Assembly: GCF_902141845.1 (NCBI RefSeq) | Contig: NZ_CABFPH010000003.1 | Coordinates: forward strand, 62,001 to 126,000 | Source of the DNA: Methylobacterium symbioticum | GTDB lineage: Bacteria > Pseudomonadota > Alphaproteobacteria > Rhizobiales > Beijerinckiaceae | Reading direction: 5' to 3' | Length of the DNA: 64,000 bases | In this document: piece after piece, positions 55,099 through 64,000 of the stretch | How positions within the stretch are numbered: the first letter of the stretch is position 1 | How the letters are laid out: the number at the start of each line of letters is the position of its first letter | Translations under genes and position numbers: made by a program | The notes under the pieces: generated by a model | The model's input: the letters and a program-made list of their open reading frames with translations, nothing else | What the model was told of the DNA's origin: nothing | Database searches by the model: none

Positions 55099-55545
55099 TC
55101 AGCCGCGGGCGCGGCGCTGCAGCGGCAGCCGATCGGCGGTGAGGCCGTGGATCAGCATGCCGCCGAGCATCGCGGCGACGAACAGGGCGATCTGGGGCAG
55201 GCCGAGCACGAGCCCGGCGAGCGCGGGGCCGGGGCAGAGGCCGGCAAGCCCCCAGCCGACGCCGAATAGGGCGGCGCCGCCGAGAAGGCGGCCGTCGATC
55301 CGCCGATTCGTCGGCACCTCGAAGCGGGGCGCCAGCACCGGCTTCGCCATCCGCGCCTTGAGCGCGTAGGCCAGCGCCGACACGCCGACCGCCCCCCCGA
55401 GGACGAAGGCGAGGCTTGGATCCCAGGCGCCCGCGATGTCGAGGAAGCCGAGCACCCGCTCCGGGTCCAGCATGCCGGACAGGGCGAGGCCGAAGCCGAA
55501 GAGCAGGCCGCTCACGAGCGCGGTTGCGATGCGGGGCGCGCTCAT
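55099..55545 (-). CDS. YeeE/YedE-family membrane protein, second half-subunit
   Basis: The 148-residue product has four hydrophobic helices and the family motif [18 protein letters not shown] with the conserved Cys. YeeE/YedE proteins import thiosulfate or related sulfur compounds. It overlaps its partner by 4 bases (ATGA). Together the two half-size proteins equal one full-length YeeE. Confidence 0.85.
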   Translation of the reverse strand: MSAPRIATALVSGLLFGFGLALSGMLDPERVLGFLDIAGAWDPSLAFVLGGAVGVSALAYALKARMAKPVLAPRFEVPTNRRIDGRLLGGAALFGVGWGLAGLCPGPALAGLVLGLPQIALFVAAMLGGMLIHGLTADRLPLQRRARG

Positions 55546-55958
55546 CGGCCCACCCCATGCCGGACCAGGAATACGGTGACGATCGCGGAGGCCATGAAGG
55601 TCGCTACCGCCGCGAAGGAGCGCGGCGACAGCCGGGCGAGGCCGCAGACGCCGTGGCCGCTGGTGCAGCCGGAGCCGAGCCGCGTGCCGTAGCCGACGAG
55701 GAGGCCCGCCACCACGAGCATCGGCCATGAGGCTTCGACGTGCAGGTCGGGCCAGTGGCCGGCCGCGAGCCGGAACAGGACCGGCCCCAGCAGCAGGCCG
55801 ACGAGGAAGGCCGCGCGCCAGGCCGCGTCCCGCCCTGCCGGCCCGAGCAGGCCGCCGGCGATCCCGCTGATGCCGGCGATGCGGCCATTGGCGAGGAGAA
55901 GCAGCGCGGCCGCGGCGCCGATCAGCGCGCCGCCCGCGAACGGAGCGAGAAAGGCCAT
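55542..55958 (-). CDS. YeeE/YedE-family membrane protein, first half-subunit
   Basis: The 138-residue product has four hydrophobic helices and the motif [20 protein letters not shown] with the conserved cysteines. ATG at 55958 follows GGAGAT by 8 bases, which favours it over an upstream in-frame start at 56033. It is translated first, coupled to the second half. The system probably handles thiosulfate or another sulfur compound. Confidence 0.85.
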   Translation of the reverse strand: MAFLAPFAGGALIGAAAALLLLANGRIAGISGIAGGLLGPAGRDAAWRAAFLVGLLLGPVLFRLAAGHWPDLHVEASWPMLVVAGLLVGYGTRLGSGCTSGHGVCGLARLSPRSFAAVATFMASAIVTVFLVRHGVGR

Positions 55959-56196
55959 CTTGACGGATCTCCAATCTCCCCGAACAGCGCCGCTTGGCCG
56001 AGCGCCCGGATGCGCATCCGCTGCGATGGTCATGACGCGGGCCTCGCCCGGGCCGCACGGAATGGCGTGCGGCCCGCGAGATGCGGGTGACCGTGACCCG
56101 CGTCAAGAGGACAGTCGAGGATGTTCGGCGCGCGGCGCGACAACCGGGATCGCGGGCCGCCCGCGGGGGCCAACGGCGCCGGACCCCGCGCGCCTC

Positions 56197-57780
56197 TCAG
56201 CGTTCGTGGCCGGCCGAGGCGGTGGTCTCGCGAATGGGGGTGAGGACGTAGTCGATCACCCGGCGGGTGCCGGTATGGATCTCGGCCTGCACCGTCATGC
56301 CCGGCGTCAGCGCCACCGGCTTGCCCTCCGACACGATGTCGTTCCGCATCACCTCGATCGTCACCGGGAAGACCAGGTTCTGGGTCCGCGGGGCGCCGAT
56401 CACCCCGTTGGTGCCCTGGCTGCGCGCCACAGAGAGAGCGTCGGTCGAGCCGCCGGCGTCCCGCTCGTCGATCGCGTCGCGCGAGATCCGCACCACCCGG
56501 CCTTCCGCCGTTCCGTAGCGCGTGAACGGGAAGGAATCGACCTTCACCGTCACCGTCTGGCCGGCCGTCACGAAGCCGATGTCCTTGTTGAGCACCAGGG
56601 CCTCGATCTCGACCGTCCCTGCGCTCGGCACCAGCACCAGAAGCGGCTGGCCCGGCGTCACCACCTGACCCACCGTGGTCACGGCGAGCTGCTGCACCGT
56701 GCCGTCGATCGGCGCGCGCAGCTGCATCCGCTCGCGGCGCAGGCGCGCCTTCACCACGTCCTGGCGCAGGCCGTCCACCTTCTGTGCCGTCTCGGTCAGC
56801 GCCTGGGCCTGCTTCGCGATGGTCTCGCTGGTCAGCTGCTCGATGCGCCGCTGCAGCGAGGCCGCCGCCGCCCGCGCCTCCACCAGCTGGCCCCGGTCAT
56901 AGGCCAGCTCGGCCGAGACCTGCTCGACCTGCTGGAGGGCGTCGATCACCGCCGCACGGGTGCCGGCCGAGCGCGCCACCAGGGTCTCGCGCATGTCGGC
57001 GCGCTCGCGCAGCACCGTCTTCAGGCGCTCGCGCGCCTCGATGCTGCCGGTGAAGCGCTCCTCCTGCGCCGTCTTCTCGGTCAGCTGCGACTCGAGGGCG
57101 GCCCTTGTGGCATAGTGCTGGTTGAGCTCGCTCGTCATCGCCGCGCTCTCGCGCAGACGGACCGCCGGCGCGGTCTCGGGCGCGTAGTCCGGCTCCGCCT
57201 CCTTGCTGTCGGAGCGGATCGCCGCGATCGTGGCGGTGCGCCGGGCGATCTGCGCCGAGAGCGCGGCGAGCTCGTTCTCGCGAGCGGCGAGGTCGGCCGC
57301 CTGCTCGGTGGCGTCGAGGTCGATCAGCAGGTCGCCCGCCTTGACGCGGTCGCCGTTATGCACGGCGATCGCCTGGACCTTGCTGGTCTCGAAGGGCTGC
57401 AGCACCTTCGAACGTCCGGAGGGCTGCACCCGGCCCGAGGCTACGGCGAAGATGTCGAGGCTCGCCAGCACGCTCCAGAGCAGCGCGCAGGTGAACATCG
57501 CGCAGATCGTCCAAGTGAAGGCGGTGGCCAGCGGCGAGGCCGGCGTCTCGAGGATCTCGAGATGGGCGGGCAGGAATTCCTGATCCTGGCGGGTATCGGC
57601 CAGGGTGCGCATCCGGGCGGAGAGGGCACGGGGCGAGAGGTCGCGCGGCCGGATCGCCGGCAGGCGGGTGGCGATCCGGTCCAGGGCGGCTCCGGCCCGG
57701 TCGCGGGCACCGGGGCCACGCGAGGTCTCGGCCGGGAGCGATCCGCTCGGCTGAGGACTCGTTGAGGGGCTGGGGCTCAT
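56197..57780 (-). CDS. Type I secretion membrane fusion protein (HlyD family), second system
   Basis: The 527-residue protein has a Pro/Arg-rich cytosolic N-terminal tail (about 100 residues), one helix (TAFTWTICAMFTCALLWSVL), lipoyl half motifs VLQPFETSKVQAIAVHNGDR and LRAPIDGTVQQLAVTTVGQ, long coiled coils and a C-terminal barrel region ending in GTRRVIDYVLTPI. The ATG at 57780 overlaps the ABC gene by 4 bases. It belongs with the C39-like ABC exporter upstream. No TolC gene is in the window. Confidence 0.93.
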   Translation of the reverse strand: MSPSPSTSPQPSGSLPAETSRGPGARDRAGAALDRIATRLPAIRPRDLSPRALSARMRTLADTRQDQEFLPAHLEILETPASPLATAFTWTICAMFTCALLWSVLASLDIFAVASGRVQPSGRSKVLQPFETSKVQAIAVHNGDRVKAGDLLIDLDATEQAADLAARENELAALSAQIARRTATIAAIRSDSKEAEPDYAPETAPAVRLRESAAMTSELNQHYATRAALESQLTEKTAQEERFTGSIEARERLKTVLRERADMRETLVARSAGTRAAVIDALQQVEQVSAELAYDRGQLVEARAAAASLQRRIEQLTSETIAKQAQALTETAQKVDGLRQDVVKARLRRERMQLRAPIDGTVQQLAVTTVGQVVTPGQPLLVLVPSAGTVEIEALVLNKDIGFVTAGQTVTVKVDSFPFTRYGTAEGRVVRISRDAIDERDAGGSTDALSVARSQGTNGVIGAPRTQNLVFPVTIEVMRNDIVSEGKPVALTPGMTVQAEIHTGTRRVIDYVLTPIRETTASAGHER

Positions 57781-60038
57781 GCGGCGGCTCCCTGCTCGGC
57801 ATGGTAGGATTGGAGACGCCAGAGGCGGCCGTAGAGGCTGTCGGGCCGGGCGACGAGGTCGCGGTGCGCGCCGTCCTCGACGATGCGGCCGTCCTGCATC
57901 GCGATGATGCGGTCGCAGCCCCGCACCGCGGCGAGGCGGTGGGCGATGATCACCACCGTGCGGCCCTGCACGATCAGCTTCATGTTCTCCTGGATGATGC
58001 GCTCGCTCTCGTAGTCGAGGGCCGAGGTGGCCTCGTCGAGGATCAGGATGCGCGGGTTGGTGGCGAGCGCCCTGGCGATCGCGAGGCGCTGGCGCTGGCC
58101 GCCCGAGAGGTTGGCGCCGCGCTCCTCGATCATCGTGTCGTAGCCGCGGGGCATGCGGTTGATGAACTCGTCGGCACCGGCCAGCCGCGCCACCTGGATG
58201 ACCTGGGCCCGGCTCAGGCCGGGATTGGCCAGCGCGATGTTCTCGTGCACGCTCTTGTTGAAGAGCAGGTTCTCCTGCAGCACCACGCCGATCTGACGGC
58301 GGAGCCAGGCGGGATCGACCTGGGCGATGTCGATGCCGTCGACCAGCACCTGCCCCTTCTCGGGCAGGTAGAGGCGTTGCAGCAGCTTGGTCAGCGTCGA
58401 CTTGCCGGAGCCCGAGGGGCCGACGATGCCGATCACCTGCCCGGCGGGGATGTCGAGCGAGACGTCCTTGAGCACCTCCGGCGCGCCCGGCTGGTAGCGG
58501 AACACGGCGTTGCGCACGGTGATCTGGCCCTTGGCCGGGGGCAGATGGGCCTGGGCCATCGAGCGGGTCTCGACGGGGGCGTTCAGCACGTCGCCGAGGC
58601 GCTCGATCGAGACCTTCACCTGCTGGAAGTTCTGCCAGAGCTGGCTGAGGCGCAGGATCGGCTGGGTGACCTGGCCCATGATCATGTTGAAGGCGATCAG
58701 GCTGCCGACGGTCATCTCGCCGGCCATCACCGCGTAGGCGCCGAAGAACAGCACCAGGGCCGTGGTGACGGCGTTGATGTACTGGATCGCGTTCTGGCCG
58801 AGGCTGCCGAGCAGGCCGGTGATGAAGCTCGTCTTCACATAGGCCGCCAGCCGCTCCTCCCACTGCACGCGCAGGGTCGGCTCCACCGCCATCGCCTTCA
58901 CGGTGTGGATGCCGACGATCGACTCGATCAGGAACTGGTTGGACAGGGCCGAGCGGCTGAACTGCTCGAGCGTCTTCTCGCGCAGGATCGGGCGCAGCAG
59001 CACCGCCACGAGCACGTAGCAGGGGATCGACAGCGCCACGATCGTGCCGAGCACCGGCGAGTAGAAGAACAGGATCGCGATGAAGAGCAGGGTGAAGGGC
59101 ACGTCGATGGCCGCGGTCAGCGCCTGTCCGGTGAGGAAGGCGCGCACCTGCTCCAGCTCGCGCACGCGCGCCACGGTCTGGCCGGCGGCGCGGGTCTCGA
59201 AATAGCCGAGCGGCAGGCGCATCAGGTGGTCGAACAGGCGTGCGCCGAGCTCGACGTCGATGCGGCTCGTGGTGTGGGTGAGGATGTACTGCCGCAGATA
59301 TTGCAGCACGCCGTTGAACAGGCCGAGCGCCAGGAGGCCGACCACCACGAGGGTGAGGGTGGCGTAGCCCTTGTGGACCAGGACCTTGTCGATGACGATC
59401 TGGAAGAAGACCGGGGTGATCAGGGCGCAGAGCTGGATGAACAGCGAGGCGACGAGCACGGTGGCCAGCGGGCGTCGGTAGCGCCAGATCGAGGGCATGA
59501 ACCAGGTCAGGCCGAAATCGGCCACGACCTTGGCGAGGCTGGCGCGGCGGGCCACGAGGATGACGGTACCGGTCCAGCGCGCGGTGACCGCCTCGGGCGC
59601 GAGGTGCTCGGCGGTGCGGGCGAGGGGATCGATGATGCGCCAGGTCCCGTCCTCGAGCCGGCGGCCGAGCAGGCGGTAGCTGCCGTCGTCGTATTGCAGG
59701 ATGGCGGGGGTGGGCACGCTGTCGAGGCGCTGCGGCTTCTGGCGCTCCAGCAGGCGCACCTTGAGGCCGACCGATTTGCCCCCGCGCACGAGATCGATCG
59801 CCGAGGCGGCGCCCGCCCCGAGCCCGAGCTCGTGCCGGATCTGGCCGGCCTCGCATGCGACCTGATGGAACGAGGCCACCAGAACCAGGGCGCTCAAGCC
59901 CGAATCGAGGCGGCCCTGCGCCCCGGCCGCACCGGCCTGACCCGCATGGCCCTGACCCGCGCCGGCCTGAGCCGCCACCTGTATCCGTGGGGTCGGCGCC
60001 CCGTCCTGCCCGGCCCTGACGGCCGCTTCTGCAAACAT
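57777..60038 (-). CDS. Type I secretion ABC exporter with inactive C39-like domain (HlyB type)
   Basis: The 753-residue protein has an N-terminal C39-peptidase-like domain (residues about 45-170), six membrane helices and an ATPase with Walker A GPSGSGKST, signature LSGGQRQRLAIARA, Walker B ILILDEATSALD and the H-loop IIAHR. The segment LDSGLSALVLVA aligns with the C39 catalytic Cys site but has Ser, so the domain should bind substrate rather than cleave it, as in HlyB. The ATG at 60038 follows GGGAGA by 5 bases; the first 45 residues are Ala/Gly/Gln-rich. The cargo is expected to be a large RTX-type protein. Confidence 0.93.
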   Translation of the reverse strand: MFAEAAVRAGQDGAPTPRIQVAAQAGAGQGHAGQAGAAGAQGRLDSGLSALVLVASFHQVACEAGQIRHELGLGAGAASAIDLVRGGKSVGLKVRLLERQKPQRLDSVPTPAILQYDDGSYRLLGRRLEDGTWRIIDPLARTAEHLAPEAVTARWTGTVILVARRASLAKVVADFGLTWFMPSIWRYRRPLATVLVASLFIQLCALITPVFFQIVIDKVLVHKGYATLTLVVVGLLALGLFNGVLQYLRQYILTHTTSRIDVELGARLFDHLMRLPLGYFETRAAGQTVARVRELEQVRAFLTGQALTAAIDVPFTLLFIAILFFYSPVLGTIVALSIPCYVLVAVLLRPILREKTLEQFSRSALSNQFLIESIVGIHTVKAMAVEPTLRVQWEERLAAYVKTSFITGLLGSLGQNAIQYINAVTTALVLFFGAYAVMAGEMTVGSLIAFNMIMGQVTQPILRLSQLWQNFQQVKVSIERLGDVLNAPVETRSMAQAHLPPAKGQITVRNAVFRYQPGAPEVLKDVSLDIPAGQVIGIVGPSGSGKSTLTKLLQRLYLPEKGQVLVDGIDIAQVDPAWLRRQIGVVLQENLLFNKSVHENIALANPGLSRAQVIQVARLAGADEFINRMPRGYDTMIEERGANLSGGQRQRLAIARALATNPRILILDEATSALDYESERIIQENMKLIVQGRTVVIIAHRLAAVRGCDRIIAMQDGRIVEDGAHRDLVARPDSLYGRLWRLQSYHAEQGAAA

Positions 60039-60582
60039 ACACGTCTCCCGGCACGGCCTCGCACACCGTCGCGTGGCGACGGCGCGAGCCGATGCTGCCC
60101 AGCCGTCGCGGCGGCGGGCGATTCCGATCACGGTCATGAGGGGTCGGCCACGATCGCCGCCCGTCAGCCCGCTGCTTCCTCCAGAATTGCGGCAGCACCA
60201 AGCCGACTCGATCGCGACTAACCGATCCGTGATCGGACATGGGAGCGTTGTCCGCGCGTTTCGGGGCCGGATCGACGGGGGAAGAACAATAGAGAGGCGT
60301 GTCGGGCTGAAGCGGAGTGCTCCACCGCTGTGCATCGATGCCGCGGATAGCCGAAAAACAAGGCGGAGGAGAATTTGCCCGCCCGCCTGATCGATCCTCG
60401 GAAAGGTTCGCAAAATAAGATTAAATGCGGGGCACTAGGCCGGCGCGTAAGACGTCTTCACTAGGCGTGGCTGTGCCATATCATGATCAGGTCTGGTCCC
60501 GGATCATCCCGTGCGGGCCTTGCCGGGCGGTCTGAGGCCGATCAGAGCCTGCGCGCGTCAGCCGCCGCGGCCTGCTGCGACC
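60039..60582. other. Intergenic stretch upstream of second T1SS
   Basis: About 540 bases containing the promoter region of the minus-strand secretion operon and the 3' flank of the response regulator. It includes an AT-rich pocket near 60405-60430 (GCAAAATAAGATTAAATGC). No gene or full CtrA box is seen. Confidence 0.45.
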
Positions 60583-61011
60583 TCACCAGGGCGCCGGACT
60601 GAACCCGTCCGGGCACGGCGGCGGCACGGTCCCGGAGCGGCGGCAGGCCACGTAGTCGAGGGTGCGCGCGACGACCCGCTCGGAATAGGGTTTGGCAATG
60701 ACGCCAAGCGCGCCGGCGAAATCGTCCGGGATGCGCTTGGCATTTGCGGTCATGAACACGACGGTGGTGCGCGGATCGGCGCTCAGCGCCCGGGCGACCT
60801 CCACGCCGGTCGGGCCGTCGACGAGGTGCACGTCCACGAGGGCGACGTCGGGCGCCGTCGAGCGGGCCAGCGCGATCGCCTCCTTCGAACTGCCGGCGAC
60901 GCCCACCGTGACGTGGCCGAGATCGCCGAGCAGGCATTCGAGTTCCAGGGCGATCAACGCCTCGTCCTCGACCACGAGGACTCGCAGTCCCGAGTCCGAC
61001 TCATGCATCAT
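60583..61011 (-). CDS. Single-domain response regulator
   Basis: The 142-residue protein is a receiver domain only: VLVVEDEALIALELECLLG with the acidic pocket, the phospho-acceptor Asp in VALVDVHLVDGPTG, MTANAKRIPDD and GVIAKPYSERVV with the conserved Lys. There is no output domain, so it passes phosphate on or acts by binding. It lies 60 bases downstream of the LOV kinase on the same strand and is its probable partner. Confidence 0.88.
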   Translation of the reverse strand: MMHESDSGLRVLVVEDEALIALELECLLGDLGHVTVGVAGSSKEAIALARSTAPDVALVDVHLVDGPTGVEVARALSADPRTTVVFMTANAKRIPDDFAGALGVIAKPYSERVVARTLDYVACRRSGTVPPPCPDGFSPAPW

Positions 61012-61071
61012 GGCGCGTCATGCGGCGGGTCTCCGATTGCAACTCTTAGTTGCGCTCTCCAGCGCTGAAGC

Positions 61072-62229
61072 TCAAGCGGGATCCGGCAGCGGAACGCTGA
61101 TCTCCACCCGTGTCCCCGGTGGTCCATCGCTCCAGTCGATCCGGCCGCGCAGCTGCCGGACCAGCATCTCCACGAGGTTGCGGCCGAACCCGGCCGGGTT
61201 GGGCTCGGACGCCGCCATGCCGACGCCGTCATCGGCCACGGTCATGCGCAGGGTGTCCGCCTCGCGCCGGGCCGTCACGGTGACGAGGCCGGTCCGCTCC
61301 TCGGGAAAGGCGTGGCGGACCGCGTTGCTGGTCAATTCATGGATCATCAGGGCGAGCGGCGCGGCCATGGCGGCCGACACCGCCACCGGCTCCACGCTGG
61401 CCTCGACCCGGGTGCGCTCCCTGTCGAGGGCCGCGTTCACGTCCGAGAGGAAATCGCTCATGAAGTCCGCCAGATCGAAATGGCTGACGTCGTCCGAGGC
61501 ATAGAGCATCCGGTGCGCGGTGGAGAGGGCACCGATCCGGTCGGCCATGCCCTGCAGCGCATCGCGGGCCTCCCCGTCGGGCGTGCGCCGCGCCTTCAGC
61601 AGCATCAGCGACGAGATCACCTGCAGGTTGTTCTTCACCCGGTGATCGACCTCGTGCAGCAGGGCCGTCTTCTGGGCGAGCGCGGATTCGAGATCCGCCG
61701 TGCGCGCACCGACCTGCCGCTCAAGCTCGTCGTTGGTGCCGCGCATGGCGGTCTCGAGCCGGCGCTTGTCGGTCATGTCCGCCTGGGCGGCGAAGAAATA
61801 GATCAGCCGTCCCTCGCGGTCGCGCACCGGGTTGATGGTCATGCCGTTCCAGAACGGCGTCCCGTCCTTCCGGTAATTCAGGATCTCGCCGGCATAGGGC
61901 ACGGCCGCCTCGATCGCCGCGCGCATGCGGCCGACCTCGGCGCCGTCGGTGTCGGGCCCCTGCAGCATGCGGCAGTTCCGGCCGATCAGTTCGTGGCGCT
62001 CATAACCGGTGAGGCCAAGGAAGGCGTCGTTGATCCAGACGATGGGCCTGTCCGGGCGCCGCGCGTCGGTGACCAGCATCGGCGTCGGGCTCGCGTCGAA
62101 GGCGAGGGCGAAGGTGCCCGGCGCCAGCGCGATGTCCGGTGGAGCAGGCGCGTGCGTCATGCTGGATTCATCCGCGGCTGCCATCTCGGTGGCCGCCGCG
62201 TGATCGAGATGTTCCCCCCGGAGCTTCAT
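61072..62229 (-). CDS. LOV-domain blue-light histidine kinase (HisKA_2/HWE type)
   Basis: The 385-residue protein has an N-terminal LOV domain (residues about 40-155): INDAFLGLTGYERHE, GRNCRMLQGPDTD with the flavin-adduct Cys at about 86, LNYRKDGTPFWN and FFAAQADMT with the conserved Gln. A helical linker leads to the H-box LLHEVDHRVKNNLQ (His at about 196) of the HisKA_2/HWE class, then the ATP lid GVGMAA and GFGRNLVEML. LOV-HK proteins of Brucella and Caulobacter relatives link blue light to stress and adhesion. The start at 62229 is the first ATG; it is divergent from an AmpG-like gene. Confidence 0.92.
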   Translation of the reverse strand: MKLRGEHLDHAAATEMAAADESSMTHAPAPPDIALAPGTFALAFDASPTPMLVTDARRPDRPIVWINDAFLGLTGYERHELIGRNCRMLQGPDTDGAEVGRMRAAIEAAVPYAGEILNYRKDGTPFWNGMTINPVRDREGRLIYFFAAQADMTDKRRLETAMRGTNDELERQVGARTADLESALAQKTALLHEVDHRVKNNLQVISSLMLLKARRTPDGEARDALQGMADRIGALSTAHRMLYASDDVSHFDLADFMSDFLSDVNAALDRERTRVEASVEPVAVSAAMAAPLALMIHELTSNAVRHAFPEERTGLVTVTARREADTLRMTVADDGVGMAASEPNPAGFGRNLVEMLVRQLRGRIDWSDGPPGTRVEISVPLPDPA

Positions 62230-62369
62230 CTCAACGGCCAGAATTCTGCAAATCCGTTAACGAACTATCGATCATGATCTCGCCGCCATGTCGAGATCCG
62301 GTACGCGCCCGGGTCCCGGATCCGAGTTCGAGGTCAAGGCGCTCGCGCCCGAGGAGTTCCCATCGCACC

Positions 62370-63785
62370 ATGGTCCAAGTCGCTCCGCGCACAGGAAAGC
62401 AGGCCAGCCCCGAGATGAAGACCGGCGAGACGACGAGCGGCGCGCGCAAGCCCGGACAGACGCCCGGCAAGCCGCGGCTTCGCCTGAAGGATGTCCTCGA
62501 GGATGCGCGCATCGGCCTGATGCTGGCGCTCGGCTTCGCCTGCGGCCTGCCGATCCTCCTGGTGTTCTCGACGCTCTCGGCCTGGCTCGCCACAGCCGGG
62601 ATCCAGCGCACCAGCATCGGCCTGCTCTCCTACGTCTCCTTCGCCTACTCGATGAAATTCCTCTGGGCGCCGGTGATCGATCGGTTCGACCTGCCGCTCG
62701 CCGCGCGTTGGCTCGGGCGGCGGCGGGCCTGGATGGTCCTCTCTCAAATCGTCGTGATCGCGGGATTGCTCGGCATGAGCCAGGGCAACCCGTCCGAGTC
62801 GCTGTTCTTCATCGTGGTCTGCGCGCTCGTCACCGCCTTCGCCTCGGCGACGCAGGACATCGTGGTCGATTCCTGGCGCATCGATGCGGCGCCGACCGAG
62901 CGGCAGGGCGTGATGCTCGCCGCCTACCAGCTCGGCTACGCGGTGGCCCGCGCCTTCGCAGGGGCCGGCGCCCTTTACATCGCGCAAGGGGCTGGCTGGC
63001 ATCTCGCCTACAGCGCCATGGCGGCGCTGATGCTGGTCGGGCTGATCGCCGCCTTCCTGGCGCCGCGGCAGGATCCGGTCGCCGTCGAGGGCGAGCATCG
63101 CTCCCTCGCCACCACCCTGCGGATCGCCGTGGTCGATCCCTTCTCCGACCTGGTCGCGCGCAAGGGCTGGCGCCTCGTGGCGATCCTGGCGCTGATCATG
63201 CTCTACCGCCTGCCCGACATCATCTCGGGCGTCATGGCGCAGCCCTTCTACATCGAGCAGGGCTTCACCCTCACGGAGATCGCCAACGTGACGAAGGTCT
63301 ACGGGGTGATCGTCGGCATCGTCGGAGCGCTCGCCGGCGGCTGGGCGGTGATCCGCTTCGGGCTGCAGGCCTCGCTCCTGTTCGGCGGCATCATCGCCGC
63401 GGCCTCCAACCTGATGTTCTCCTGGCTCGCGGTCTCGGGCCACGACACGGGCCTCTTCGTGCTCAGCATCTCGATCGACAACTTCGCCGGCAACTTCGCC
63501 GGCACGGCGCTGATCGCCTACATGTCGAGCCTCGCCTCGCCGGCCTTCGTGGCGACGCAGTACGCGCTCCTGTCCTCGCTCTACGCTCTGCCCGGCAAGT
63601 TCGTCGGCGGCTTCTCCGGCTACATGGTGGACGCGATGGGCTATCCCGTGTTCTTCGCCGCCTCGGCCGGGATCGGGATCCCGGTGGCCCTGCTCTGCCT
63701 GGTCCTGATCGCCCTGCGCGAAGGCCGCGCCGAGCCCGAGCCCGTGGCGCCGCCCGAGGCGGAGGCGATCGCGGCCAAGGCCTGA
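62370..63785 (+). CDS. AmpG-like MFS permease
   Basis: The 471-residue membrane protein has about 12 to 14 helices and the AmpG-family features: GFACGLPILLVFSTLSAWLA, KFLWAPVIDRFDLPL, FASATQDIVVDSWRID and ALLSSLYALPGKFVGGFSGY. AmpG takes up anhydromuropeptides released from peptidoglycan for recycling. ATG at 62370 is used, with ATG at 62415 an alternative. It is divergent from the LOV kinase gene. Confidence 0.88.
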   Translation: MVQVAPRTGKQASPEMKTGETTSGARKPGQTPGKPRLRLKDVLEDARIGLMLALGFACGLPILLVFSTLSAWLATAGIQRTSIGLLSYVSFAYSMKFLWAPVIDRFDLPLAARWLGRRRAWMVLSQIVVIAGLLGMSQGNPSESLFFIVVCALVTAFASATQDIVVDSWRIDAAPTERQGVMLAAYQLGYAVARAFAGAGALYIAQGAGWHLAYSAMAALMLVGLIAAFLAPRQDPVAVEGEHRSLATTLRIAVVDPFSDLVARKGWRLVAILALIMLYRLPDIISGVMAQPFYIEQGFTLTEIANVTKVYGVIVGIVGALAGGWAVIRFGLQASLLFGGIIAAASNLMFSWLAVSGHDTGLFVLSISIDNFAGNFAGTALIAYMSSLASPAFVATQYALLSSLYALPGKFVGGFSGYMVDAMGYPVFFAASAGIGIPVALLCLVLIALREGRAEPEPVAPPEAEAIAAKA

Positions 63786-63898
63786 GCGGGGCGGGCCTGG
63801 TGGCGGCAAAGGGCTATGCGGAACCAAGCGGGTGCCCCCGCGCTTGCTCTGTCCGACGTTTCTGACCACGTTTTCGGCCCCATCAGCGGGAACGACCT

Positions 63899-64000
63899 GT
63901 GAGCGACATCACCCTCGCCGGAGAGACCCTGCCGGCCACCATCGACACCGTGGAGCGCACGCTGAGCGAGGCCGACCGCGCCGCCTTGCGGCGCGCGGTC
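63899..64000 (+). CDS. Start of an unidentified gene (runs off the right edge)
   Basis: GTG at 63899 opens a frame with no stop to the window end, encoding MSDITLAGETLPATIDTVER and further charged helical residues. GCGGGAA lies upstream at a usable distance. Too little is visible to name the product. Confidence 0.5.
   Translation, partial: MSDITLAGETLPATIDTVERTLSEADRAALRRAV

Noticed and set aside
57777..60038. Peptidase-containing bacteriocin exporter
   Set aside because: The C39 catalytic Cys is replaced by Ser in LDSGLSAL and no small precursor gene is nearby.
57762..60221. Long plus-strand open frame opposite the second ABC exporter
   Set aside because: Antisense shadow of the ABC gene with its Walker motifs on the other strand.

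Overview
The window is high-GC alphaproteobacterial DNA, most like Methylobacterium or a close relative in Hyphomicrobiales. Supporting signs are an EcfG-type sigma factor with a NepR-like domain, a LOV histidine kinase of the HisKA_2/HWE class, Tad-pilus genes, TTAA-N7-TTAA (CtrA-like) sites and an intergenic repeat family ending in CTAG. Species cannot be fixed from sequence alone.

Positions 1-13 kb look like an accessory region. A 5'-truncated view of an MFS transporter diverges from a GntR/FadR regulator. A 3' fragment of tRNA-Thr(CGT) and a frameshifted ParA piece suggest an old integration site. An AhpD-like protein follows, then a two-gene operon (HlyD-like adaptor plus family-2 glycosyltransferase) resembling the bgsBA mixed-linkage beta-glucan system. 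Decayed prophage pieces (holin-like, HNH nuclease, tail tape measure) surround a TauE/SafE transporter, and a membrane diguanylate cyclase and two small unknowns close the block.

Positions 13-30 kb carry housekeeping and envelope genes: NAD(P)HX dehydratase, a histidine phosphatase, a glutamine amidotransferase and an odd L,D-transpeptidase-like lipoprotein. A type I secretion operon (ABC ATPase, membrane fusion protein) runs into a 1046-residue repeat-rich protein that may be its cargo. An XRE regulator is divergent to it. Next is a single reading frame joining a NepR-like anti-sigma segment to an EcfG-type sigma factor, flanked by two small paralogous proteins, then an MHYT-PAS hybrid histidine kinase.

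Positions 30-48 kb hold an amino-acid/keto-acid cluster (PanE-like reductase, RpiR regulator, class III aminotransferase, solute-binding protein) and two large autotransporters. The first has a 2096-residue glycine-rich passenger. The second has an SGNH-esterase passenger whose frame is broken at a run of seven A residues. Each autotransporter has a TTAA-N7-TTAAC site upstream.

Positions 48-64 kb contain hydrolases, an operon of a LigD-type phosphoesterase domain, acyl-CoA dehydrogenase, methyltransferase and cytochrome b561, three Tad pilus/TadG-like genes, a YeeE/YedE pair, a second type I secretion pair with an inactive C39-like domain, a LOV histidine kinase with a single-domain response regulator, an AmpG-like transporter and the start of one further gene. 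The overall theme is surface and export functions (two T1SS, two T5SS, Tad, beta-glucan) together with stress and light signalling.
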